The notes beneath the pieces were generated by a model. The model had not been told where the DNA came from and ran no database searches. It worked only from the letters and a program-made list of their open reading frames with translations. Both the position numbers and the translations under genes were made by a program. Below are positions 17,713-25,241 of a DNA stretch of 64,000 nt, one piece after another. How positions within the stretch are numbered: position 1 is the first letter of the stretch; the number at the start of each line of letters is the position of its first letter. Origin of the DNA: JACKOB01 sp024234575 (GTDB taxonomy: Bacteria > Pseudomonadota > Gammaproteobacteria > Pseudomonadales > Oleiphilaceae); contig JBPJFZ010000005.1 of NCBI GenBank assembly GCA_051208035.1, positions 1-64,000 on the forward strand. The letters are read 5' to 3'.

Positions 17713-18918
17713 CTATAAAAAACCAGCCAGCCTGTTTTGAGTTTCTAGTCGAGCGATTCGATCTGCCTGAAAAACTTCATCAATACTACCAATTGCGACA
17801 ACCTCGATTTCTTGCAGAACTTGCTCTATTAGAGAAGGGATTTGTGAAAACCTCAAGTTACCATTCAGAAAGGCATCAACGGCAATTTCATTAGCCGCAT
17901 TGAGGGTCGCACAGGCGCTACCACCAGCATTAAACGCCTCTGCAGCCAGCCGCAGACACGGGAAACGCAGTAAATCCGGAGATTCAAACCTAAGCTGCCC
18001 TAGTTTCACAAAGTCAAGCGGCGTCACCGACGCCTCGATACGAGAAGGCCAAGCCAACCCATATGCAATCGGGGTGCGCATGTCAGGACTGCCAAGTTGC
18101 GCGATGACCGATCCATCAACATACTCGACCATTGAATGAATGACACTCTCAGGATGTATGACTACCTCGACGAAACCGGGTGATACATTGAACAACCAAC
18201 AGGCTTCAATTAACTCTAACCCTTTATTCATCAGCGATGCAGAATCGACCGAGATTTTACGCCCCATAGACCAGTTGGGGTGCGCAATTGCCTGCTCAGG
18301 CGTTACCGTTGCAAGCTGCTCCATTGGTGTTTCTCTGAATGGCCCGCCAGAAGCAGTTAACAGGATTTTTTTGACGCCGCAGGTAGCTGGCTGACCACGA
18401 TATGTTGCCGGAAGGCACTGAAATATGGCGTTGTGCTCACTGTCTATAGGTAGCAATTCGGCACCCGCCGCTGCAACCTCTTTCATAAACAAATTACCAG
18501 CCGTTACCAGCGACTCTTTATTGGCCAGCAACACACGTTTACCCGCTCTAACCGCTGCAAGTGTTGGCTGCAATCCTGCGGCACCAACAATGGCCGCCAT
18601 GACGTAGTTTACATCCGGGTGTGCACAAAGCTGGTCAAGCTCCGACTCTGATTCGGGGACTTCAACCGCAGAGTTCTGCTCTTTTAGTTTATGTCGTAAC
18701 TGCTGCCGCGAGGCCGCATTCTGTAAAAACGCGTATTTGGGACGATAACGAAGGCACTGAGCAAGCATCAAGTCCAGACTGCTCTGGGCTACCAGGCCAA
18801 ACACCTGGTATTTATCCGGGTGCTGAGCAATCACATCCAGTGTACTCAGACCTATGGAACCCGTTGATCCCAAAATAAGTACCTGTTTCACCGTTGAAGT
18901 GTTCTGACTTAATTCCAA
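17713..18918 (-). CDS. dxr: 1-deoxy-D-xylulose 5-phosphate reductoisomerase
   Basis: Makes 2-C-methylerythritol 4-phosphate with NADPH, the committed MEP-pathway step that feeds undecaprenyl phosphate. It has 401 residues. The nucleotide loop is GSTGSIG (18-24), the metal and substrate residues are in PIDSEHNAIFQCL, and the signature SVDSASLMNKGLELIEA follows. The apparent start is TTG at 18916-18918 with GAGG about ten bases upstream. A GTG at codon 10 has no ribosome site. Confidence 0.96.
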   Translation of the reverse strand: MELSQNTSTVKQVLILGSTGSIGLSTLDVIAQHPDKYQVFGLVAQSSLDLMLAQCLRYRPKYAFLQNAASRQQLRHKLKEQNSAVEVPESESELDQLCAHPDVNYVMAAIVGAAGLQPTLAAVRAGKRVLLANKESLVTAGNLFMKEVAAAGAELLPIDSEHNAIFQCLPATYRGQPATCGVKKILLTASGGPFRETPMEQLATVTPEQAIAHPNWSMGRKISVDSASLMNKGLELIEACWLFNVSPGFVEVVIHPESVIHSMVEYVDGSVIAQLGSPDMRTPIAYGLAWPSRIEASVTPLDFVKLGQLRFESPDLLRFPCLRLAAEAFNAGGSACATLNAANEIAVDAFLNGNLRFSQIPSLIEQVLQEIEVVAIGSIDEVFQADRIARLETQNRLAGFL

Positions 18919-18925
18919 CGCTGTG

Positions 18926-19750
18926 TCACCTCAACCAACCCAGCAGAAAAAGAGCGCAGGCAAAAATAGGTATTGCCGCGGTCAAACTGTCTATGCGATC
19001 CATAATACCACCATGACCCGGCAGCAACTGGCTACTGTCTTTAATACCTCGATGCCGCTTTAGCATGCTCTCCAGCAAATCACCAATGACGGAAACAATC
19101 CCCGTAAAAAGGGTTATCGCCGAAAGAAGAACGACGTTTGTAAACGAAAGGTCTATCGCAACACCAACACCAATCGCCATTAGAAACACGACAACTAAAC
19201 CGCCATAAACCCCTGCCCACGACTTTCCAGGACTAACATTGGGTGCCAGTTTTTTGTTACCAAAAGCACGGCCGGCAAAATAGGCACCAACATCCGCCCC
19301 CCAGACGATAAACATAATGTAGAGAATGACCCACAAATTGCTCAGCTCAGACACGGTCACATCGCTTTCACGGATAAAAACCAGGCCTTTCCAAGCGGGT
19401 ACCAGCACGAAAACCCCCATGAGCATACGCACCAGGGGAGACGACCAATACTCTGTTTTTTCTGGGTAGTTAACGATCAGAAGCAGAGCCAGTAACCACC
19501 AGGCTACAGCCAATATAAGCACCAGTTTAACCGAAGTAATGGATACCAAAGCGATAACAGCAAGGATAAAAAACGCATAACCCCAACGGCCAGCCGGTGA
19601 TTCTACGCCAGACATGTTGGCCCATTCCCAGCCACCTATCGCGATAATTAATGCAATAAACCAGGAAAAATAAACCTCATTGAGAAGAAATACTCCAGAC
19701 AGAAAAATCGGAGCAAGAATGACTGCAGTAATTATTCGTTGTTTAAGCAC
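18926..19750 (-). CDS. cdsA: Phosphatidate cytidylyltransferase
   Basis: Makes CDP-diacylglycerol for phospholipid synthesis in the inner membrane. It has 274 residues with about eight hydrophobic segments. The family signature lies near the end: SVIGDLLESMLKRHRGIKDS followed by LLPGHGGIMDRIDSL. It starts with GTG (19748-19750), lies seven bases upstream of dxr and follows uppS closely, so the three are probably co-transcribed. Confidence 0.95.
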   Translation of the reverse strand: MLKQRIITAVILAPIFLSGVFLLNEVYFSWFIALIIAIGGWEWANMSGVESPAGRWGYAFFILAVIALVSITSVKLVLILAVAWWLLALLLIVNYPEKTEYWSSPLVRMLMGVFVLVPAWKGLVFIRESDVTVSELSNLWVILYIMFIVWGADVGAYFAGRAFGNKKLAPNVSPGKSWAGVYGGLVVVFLMAIGVGVAIDLSFTNVVLLSAITLFTGIVSVIGDLLESMLKRHRGIKDSSQLLPGHGGIMDRIDSLTAAIPIFACALFLLGWLR

Positions 19751-19779
19751 GTATAAGACTCACTTTTTCTGACTCACAA

Positions 19780-20559
19780 TTAATTCGTAGTTTTTGTTTT
19801 CTTCGACGCGGCAATCTGATCATCAGTTTGCCCAAACCGTCTCTGTCTTCTTGAGTACTCTAGTAAAGCCTTCTGCATTTCTGCATGCTTGAAGTCTGGC
19901 CAAAACACTTCCGAGAAATAGAACTCGGTATAAGCCAGTTGCCATAACAGAAAGTTACTCACTCGCTGCTCGCCTGCCGTGCGAATAAGAAGATCAGGCA
20001 TGGGATACTCGCCTAATGACACTCCGGCCTGAAAGAGCCCCTCGTCAATGTCTTCGGGGTCTAATTCACCCTTCTTAACGCGCCACGCCAGATCTCGGGC
20101 AGAATTCACAATATCCCAATGACCACCGTAGTTGGCAGCAATAACCAGCGTCATTCGTGTATTGTCTTTGGTTAGAGTCTCAGCACGAGCCATATGCTCA
20201 ATCAGCAAAGGACTGAATTTAGAGCGATCGCCAATAATCCGAAGCCGGATATTGTTCTTGTGGAGCTTTTTTACTTCTCTTTGCAGTGCTATCAAAAACA
20301 ACTTCATCAACGCACTGACTTCATCCTGAGGCCGCCGCCAGTTTTCACTACTAAAGGCGAACAGCGTCAGCACTTCAATCTTTTCCTGGGCACAAACTTC
20401 AACAACCGCCCGCACAGCATCTACGCCAGCTTTATGCCCAGAAACACCTAACAACCGATTTTTTTTAGCCCAGCGATTATTACCATCCATGATGATCGCG
20501 ACGTGCCTGGGCTTTGCATCTGACTCAAACGGGATTTCAGCGGAGCTTGAATCTGTCAT
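19780..20559 (-). CDS. uppS: Undecaprenyl diphosphate synthase (cis-prenyltransferase)
   Basis: Condenses isopentenyl diphosphate into the C55 lipid carrier used for peptidoglycan and O-antigen. It has 259 residues. The catalytic Asp25 is in IIMDGNNRWA, and the substrate and dimer region is RTAGEQRVSNFLLWQ. There are about 15 extra N-terminal residues before the conserved domain. It lies downstream of a terminator that follows frr. Confidence 0.96.
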   Translation of the reverse strand: MTDSSSAEIPFESDAKPRHVAIIMDGNNRWAKKNRLLGVSGHKAGVDAVRAVVEVCAQEKIEVLTLFAFSSENWRRPQDEVSALMKLFLIALQREVKKLHKNNIRLRIIGDRSKFSPLLIEHMARAETLTKDNTRMTLVIAANYGGHWDIVNSARDLAWRVKKGELDPEDIDEGLFQAGVSLGEYPMPDLLIRTAGEQRVSNFLLWQLAYTEFYFSEVFWPDFKHAEMQKALLEYSRRQRRFGQTDDQIAASKKTKTTN

Positions 20560-20583
20560 TATTATCCTTGCCTGCTAGACAGC

Positions 20584-20616
20584 AAAAAAAGGCTTATCAC
20601 ATATCATGACAAGCCT
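20584..20616 (-). terminator. Intrinsic terminator of frr
   Basis: On the minus strand AGGCTTGTCA (20607-20616) pairs with TGATAAGCCT (20590-20599) around a seven-base loop, followed by six T residues. This separates the translation genes (rpsB-tsf-pyrH-frr) from the lipid and envelope genes. Confidence 0.85.
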
Positions 20617-20627
20617 GCCTGTGATTA

Positions 20628-21185
20628 TCAAACCTCCATCAAATCCGCTTCTTTGCTTTGCAACATCTTGTCGACTTCGGCGACATATTTGTCAGTTAGT
20701 TTCTGCACATCATCCGCCCCGCGTTTTTCTTCATCTTCCGAAATGTCTTTATCTTTCACGAGATCCTTCAGAGTAGAATTCGCGTCGCGACGTGCATTTC
20801 GGATCGAAACCTTGGCGTTTTCTGCTTCATGTCTGGCCTGCTTTACCAGCGTTTTACGGGTTTCTTCGGTAAGCATTGGCATTGGTACTCGAATTACTTC
20901 GCCAGATGTTGAAGGATTTAATCCAAGAGAGGATGCCATAATTGCTTTCTCTATTGCCGGCACCAGGGGCTTTTCCCATGGCACTATCGATAACGTGCGA
21001 GCATCTTCAACGTTGACGTTGGCAAGTTGTTTTAGAGGTGTATCTACACCATAGTAAGAAACCATGACAGAGTCCAAAATACTTGGGTGAGCGCGGCCAG
21101 TTCTAATTTTATTAAAAGCACCCAGCAGCGCCTCCAGACTCTTTTTCATTCTGGTTTCAGTTTCATTCTTAATTTCATTTAACAC
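20628..21185 (-). CDS. frr: Ribosome recycling factor
   Basis: Splits post-termination ribosomes with EF-G. I place the start at GTG 21183-21185, giving 185 residues, the family length. GGAGAGG lies eight bases upstream. The open frame extends ten codons further to an ATG at 21215 with no good ribosome site. The sequence LNEIKNETETRMKKSLEAL and the long three-helix bundle (about 105-185) are diagnostic. Confidence 0.95.
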   Translation of the reverse strand: MLNEIKNETETRMKKSLEALLGAFNKIRTGRAHPSILDSVMVSYYGVDTPLKQLANVNVEDARTLSIVPWEKPLVPAIEKAIMASSLGLNPSTSGEVIRVPMPMLTEETRKTLVKQARHEAENAKVSIRNARRDANSTLKDLVKDKDISEDEEKRGADDVQKLTDKYVAEVDKMLQSKEADLMEV

Positions 21186-21253
21186 GATAATAACCTCTCC
21201 ATTTTTGCACAGCACCTGCTACGAGAATTTTAAACAGGTACATTGAAGTAATT

Positions 21254-21991
21254 TTACTTCCCTTCTTCGATGAGCGTCCCTTCGCCGTCACCCACCACAA
21301 TTTTTACCAGAGCACCGCTCTTATTCATATTAAATACACGCACAGGCATATTGTGATCCCGGCACAAACAAATCGCCGTCAGATCCATAACCCCTAACTT
21401 CTTATCTAATACCTCGTCATAGGTCAGACGGTCGTATTTCACCGCTGTTGGATCCTTCATAGGGTCGGCAGAATACACACCATCAACTTTTGTCGCCTTT
21501 AGAACAACATCGGCATCAATCTCTATACCACGCAAACAGGCGGCTGAGTCTGTCGTAAAGAATGGGTTTCCGGTTCCTGCAGCGAAAATCACTACATCAC
21601 CTTCTTTTAGGTCTCTGATGGCCCGGCGCCGGTCATAATGCTCTACCACACCGCTCATAGGGATGGCAGACATAACCCTAGTAGAAATATTAGACCGCTC
21701 CAACGCATCCCGCATGGCCAGGGCATTCATTACTGTTGCCAGCATTCCCATATGATCACCGGTTACCCGATCAAGACCTGCAGCATTTAAGGACGCTCCG
21801 CGAAACAGATTACCCCCACCAATGACCAGCCCAACCTGCACACCTATACCTATCAGCTGGCCAATTTCAAGCGCCATTCTGTCTAGAACTTTCGGGTCGA
21901 TACCGAAGTTCTCCTCTCCGACCAGGGCCTCACCACTGAGTTTAAGCAATACACGTTTATAAGCTGGCTGGGATTTACTTGGTGCAGGCAT
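21254..21991 (-). CDS. pyrH: UMP kinase
   Basis: Phosphorylates UMP to UDP, supplying UTP and UDP-sugars. It has 245 residues of the amino-acid-kinase fold: KLSGEALVGEENFGID (18-33), GGGNLFRG for phosphate binding, and DPTAVKYDRLTYDEVL. The ten-residue N-terminus before the core is unremarkable. It is separated from tsf by 287 bp that contain the tsf terminator, so it probably has its own promoter there. Confidence 0.96.
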   Translation of the reverse strand: MPAPSKSQPAYKRVLLKLSGEALVGEENFGIDPKVLDRMALEIGQLIGIGVQVGLVIGGGNLFRGASLNAAGLDRVTGDHMGMLATVMNALAMRDALERSNISTRVMSAIPMSGVVEHYDRRRAIRDLKEGDVVIFAAGTGNPFFTTDSAACLRGIEIDADVVLKATKVDGVYSADPMKDPTAVKYDRLTYDEVLDKKLGVMDLTAICLCRDHNMPVRVFNMNKSGALVKIVVGDGEGTLIEEGK

Positions 21992-22200
21992 GACAGTCTC
22001 TCTCTCAAGCTGGAAGAATAATACCCTAACGGGTTTTATGTTAAAAATTTCACAAGTATACGGATTTTATAGTGCAAGCGAAGGGAAAATTTAATGTTGC
22101 ACATATATTTCCCCGCTGTGCCCGCAAAATAATGAAAGGTGTAAGCAGTTGATACCTGCTGCCAGCACTGCATTAAAATTACCATCAGGTATTTAAACGG

Positions 22201-22259
22201 CAAAAAAAAACGCTGCATTTGTAAAAGACACTAAAAATCTTCTAGCAAACCCAGCGTTT
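22201..22259 (-). terminator. Terminator downstream of tsf
   Basis: On the minus strand AAACGCTG pairs with CAGCGTTT, extended inward by TTTG/CAAA across a small internal loop, and followed by nine T residues (22202-22210). The loop is long (over 25 nt), so folding is less certain than for the other hairpins. Confidence 0.6.
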
Positions 22260-22278
22260 CTACAATCACTACAGAGAA

Positions 22279-23148
22279 TTATGCGCCTTTAGCGGCAGCA
22301 GCAACCTCGGCAGCAAAATCAACCTCTTCTTTCTCAATACCTTCACCTACTTCAAAGCGGGTAAAAGTAAGAACTTCTGCACCGGCTTTCTTAGCCAAAG
22401 CGCCCACTTTAATGTCTGGGTCTTTCACAAATGCCTGTTCAACCAAGCTGATCTCAGCCATAAACTTGCTCAAACGGCCACCAATGATTTTCTCAACGAT
22501 TTCCGTAGGCTTGCCGGCCATATCAGGCTGCGCAACAAGGATCTCTTTCTCTTTGGTAACCACTTCTTCAGGGATATCAGAAGTATTAACAAACTGTGGG
22601 TTAACTGCAGCAACGTGCATAGCAATATCACGCGCCAGATCAACATTACCGCCTTTAAGAGCAACCAGAACACCAATACGGTTGTTTCCGTGCACATAAC
22701 CACCAACAGCACCAGCTTCGGCAGCCTCAACCACTATACGACGTACAGAAATATTCTCACCAATTTTCTGTACCAACGCCTCACGAGCTGACTCAAGCTC
22801 ACCCGCCATCAACTTGGCAACATCAGTCTCTTTCGTTGCAAAAGCCGCATCAACGATCTTGTCTACGAAAGTGGAGAAGTTATCATCACGGGCAACGAAG
22901 TCTGTCTCACTATTCACTTCAACCAATACACCATAGCTGCCATCTTCGGCAATTTTGGTACGAATAACACCATCCGCAGCAATACGGCCAGCTTTTTTCG
23001 CGGCCTTCATACCACTGCTCTTTCTTAGCTCTTCGATTGCCACATCAATATCACCAGCAGACTCAACCAGTGCTTTTTTACATTCCATCATTCCCAAGCC
23101 AGTTCGCTCGCGAAGCTCTTTTACCATTGCCGCAGAAATAGCCGCCAT
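22279..23148 (-). CDS. tsf: Translation elongation factor Ts
   Basis: Nucleotide exchange factor for EF-Tu. I place the start at ATG 23146-23148 (289 aa): AGAGG lies upstream and the protein then begins MAAISAAMVKELRERTG, as in homologues. An in-frame 26-residue extension to 23226 has no support. TDFVARDDNF, which contacts EF-Tu, and the N-terminal UBA-like helix region are intact. The usual partner rpsB is upstream, with a hairpin between. Confidence 0.96.
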   Translation of the reverse strand: MAAISAAMVKELRERTGLGMMECKKALVESAGDIDVAIEELRKSSGMKAAKKAGRIAADGVIRTKIAEDGSYGVLVEVNSETDFVARDDNFSTFVDKIVDAAFATKETDVAKLMAGELESAREALVQKIGENISVRRIVVEAAEAGAVGGYVHGNNRIGVLVALKGGNVDLARDIAMHVAAVNPQFVNTSDIPEEVVTKEKEILVAQPDMAGKPTEIVEKIIGGRLSKFMAEISLVEQAFVKDPDIKVGALAKKAGAEVLTFTRFEVGEGIEKEEVDFAAEVAAAAKGA

Positions 23149-23250
23149 CGTAAATCCTCTCAAATTCAAATCTAAATATATACACAGCACCTGCAACCGA
23201 AACCAAACGACCGTTGCCAGCACCAACTTTCATAAACCGAAATACTTATG

Positions 23251-23274
23251 AAAAAGGGGCCTCAGCCCCTTTTT
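23251..23274 (-). terminator. Hairpin between rpsB and tsf
   Basis: AAAAAGGGGC pairs with GCCCCTTTTT around a four-base loop, giving T runs on both strands. It sits in the rpsB-tsf gap, where E. coli also has a partial terminator that sets the S2:EF-Ts ratio. Partial termination here is inferred. Confidence 0.8.
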
Positions 23275-23335
23275 CAATTTGCCAGACAACTCGTTAAATC
23301 TGTGAGTAACGGCTGCCAGGCAACAAACGCTCTAC

Positions 23336-24085
23336 TTACTCAGCGTCAACGCCCTGCTCTGCAGCATCTTGAACTTCAACAAACTCATCTGCAGAAGTCG
23401 CTGCACTCGAACCACCCTCAATACAGGCTGTCGCGAAAGCGTTTACATATACCTGAATAGCTCTGATCGCGTCATCATTACCTGGGATAACATAATCAAC
23501 GCCGTCCGGGTCACTGTTTGTATCAACGATACCGATAACAGGAATACCCAGCTTATTGGCTTCTTTAATCGCAATTCGCTCATGATCAACGTCAATGACA
23601 AACAACGCATCTGGCAAGCCGCCCATGTTCTTGATACCACCGATTGAACGGTCAAGCTTTTCCATTTCACGGGTAAGCATCAGTATTTCTTTCTTGGTCA
23701 GCTTAGCGAAGGTGCCATCTTGTGACTGTGCTTCAAGCTCACGAAAACGACGAATTGACTGACGGATTGTTTTGTAGTTGGTCAACATACCGCCCAACCA
23801 GCGGTGATTTACGAAAGGCATATTGGCTTTTTCAGCCTGCTCTTTCACAATCTTGGACGCAGCACGCTTGGTACCTACGAACAATACTTTGTTTTTACCT
23901 TCAGTCAGTTTAGTAACAAAGCTCAATGCATCATTAAACGCTGGCACAGTGTGCTCAAGGTTAATGATATGAATCTTGTTTCTTGCGCCGAAAATATACT
24001 TGCGCATTTTTGGGTTCCAGTAACGAGTCTGGTGACCAAAGTGAACGCCTGCCTTAAGCAGGTCTCTCATTGTAACTTCTGCCAT
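23336..24085 (-). CDS. rpsB: 30S ribosomal protein S2
   Basis: It has 249 residues, starting MAEVTMRDLLKAGVHFGHQ and containing YWNPKMRKYIFGARNKIHII and VNHRWLGGMLTN, all family hallmarks. The C-terminal tail is acidic, as in other gammaproteobacteria. It is first in the rpsB-tsf-pyrH-frr group and has a structured leader (24105-24148) that probably binds free S2 for feedback control. Confidence 0.97.
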   Translation of the reverse strand: MAEVTMRDLLKAGVHFGHQTRYWNPKMRKYIFGARNKIHIINLEHTVPAFNDALSFVTKLTEGKNKVLFVGTKRAASKIVKEQAEKANMPFVNHRWLGGMLTNYKTIRQSIRRFRELEAQSQDGTFAKLTKKEILMLTREMEKLDRSIGGIKNMGGLPDALFVIDVDHERIAIKEANKLGIPVIGIVDTNSDPDGVDYVIPGNDDAIRAIQVYVNAFATACIEGGSSAATSADEFVEVQDAAEQGVDAE

Positions 24086-24104
24086 AATACACCTATGTTA
24101 GATT

Positions 24105-24148
24105 GGGTTAGACCTCCATACACCCCACCACTCAACCCTTCAAGAAGG
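24105..24148 (-). ncRNA. rpsB leader (S2-binding type, t44-like)
   Basis: In the transcript, a small hairpin CCTTC-TT-GAAGG is followed by GGGTTGAG, a G-rich stretch GGTGGGGTGTATGGAGG, and TCTAACCC, so GGGTT can pair with AACCC about 25 nt later. This arrangement 20-60 nt before the rpsB start resembles the conserved leader that S2 binds in gammaproteobacteria. The match is from memory of that motif, not a covariance search. Confidence 0.5.
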
Positions 24149-24210
24149 CACCCAGAGTGACGTGACGGCATATGTGTGATTTTTTAGCTTTACGACGGCA
24201 ATTGTCGAAA

Positions 24211-24224
24211 GCGCGCGCTTTATA
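24211..24224 (-). promoter_or_regulatory. Probable rpsB promoter -10 with GC discriminator
   Basis: On the minus strand a TATAAA box (24219-24224) is directly followed by GCGCGCGC (24211-24218). A GC-rich discriminator is typical of ribosomal promoters under stringent (ppGpp) control. No convincing -35 is seen. The rest of the 321-bp gap between rpsB and map (to 24406) shows no gene or further clear signal; the map promoter must lie there. Confidence 0.45.
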
Positions 24225-24406
24225 CCATACAAGGATCATAAATTCCAGTTCTGTGTTTTTTCTGGCTTAAATTCGGGCTCAACTTTGTTTGTTAGGCAGT
24301 TCCGTTTAGAATGTAGCGAAAAAGCGGCACAGGGTATCATCCTCACCTGAAGCAGACCGCTAAATAGTCTTCATATGACAAACCAGATTACAGGCCAAAA
24401 AAACCA

Positions 24407-25210
24407 ATGAAAGTGCAGATTAAAACCGCGGAAGAAATTGAAAAGATGAGAGTTGCCGGCAAACTAGCTGGCGAAGTTCTGGAGATGATTGAAGAGCATG
24501 TGCAGCCAGGAATCACCACCGGCGAACTCGATCTGATTTGTCACAAGTACATTACCGAAGTACAACAAGCTATCCCTGCGCCACTTAACTACAAAGGCTT
24601 CCCTAAATCGATTTGCACCTCAGTAAACCATGTTATTTGTCATGGTATCCCCAGCGATAAAAAGAAGCTTAAAGCGGGCGATATCATCAATATAGACATC
24701 ACTGTTATTAAAGATGGCTACCATGGCGATACCAGTAAGATGTTTTTTGTTGGCAAGCCCTCCCCCGCAGCGGAAAGACTCGTTAGAATCACCCAAGAAT
24801 GCATGTATAAAGGCATTCTGATGGTAAAGCCCGGAGTAAAACTAGGAGATCTTGGCCACATTATTCAGACCCACGCAGAAAACAATCATTACTCTGTTGT
24901 TCGAGAATACTGTGGCCACGGTATTGGCAAAGTATTTCACGAAGAACCGCAAGTCATGCACTATGGTTCGCCAGGCACCGGCATGACGGTGAAAGAAGGC
25001 ATGACATTTACCATTGAGCCGATGATCAATCAGGGCAAGCGCCACTGCAAGTTGCTACCGGATGAGTGGACCGTAGTAACAAAAGATCACAAGCTATCTG
25101 CCCAATGGGAGCACACGGTTGCGGTTACTGCAGATGGCGTTGAAATACTGACATTGCGCCAGGAAGAACAAGCGCTATGGGAAAAGCTCAAGTCCACCGG
25201 CCAATTTTAA
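24407..25210 (+). CDS. map: Methionine aminopeptidase, type I
   Basis: Removes the initiator Met from nascent proteins. It has 267 residues. The five metal ligands are all present: D97, D108, H171, E204, E235. The substrate His79 is in VICHGIP. It is divergent from rpsB, as in E. coli and Pseudomonas. Its ribosome site is weak. Confidence 0.97.
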   Translation: MKVQIKTAEEIEKMRVAGKLAGEVLEMIEEHVQPGITTGELDLICHKYITEVQQAIPAPLNYKGFPKSICTSVNHVICHGIPSDKKKLKAGDIINIDITVIKDGYHGDTSKMFFVGKPSPAAERLVRITQECMYKGILMVKPGVKLGDLGHIIQTHAENNHYSVVREYCGHGIGKVFHEEPQVMHYGSPGTGMTVKEGMTFTIEPMINQGKRHCKLLPDEWTVVTKDHKLSAQWEHTVAVTADGVEILTLRQEEQALWEKLKSTGQF

Positions 25211-25241
25211 TCGTGAATGCTGTTTTTTCGGACCTTCATTC

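Noticed and set aside
22036..22218. 60-codon open frame between tsf and pyrH
   Set aside because: Starts at the tsf terminator and looks like random AT-rich translation; the region more likely carries the pyrH promoter.
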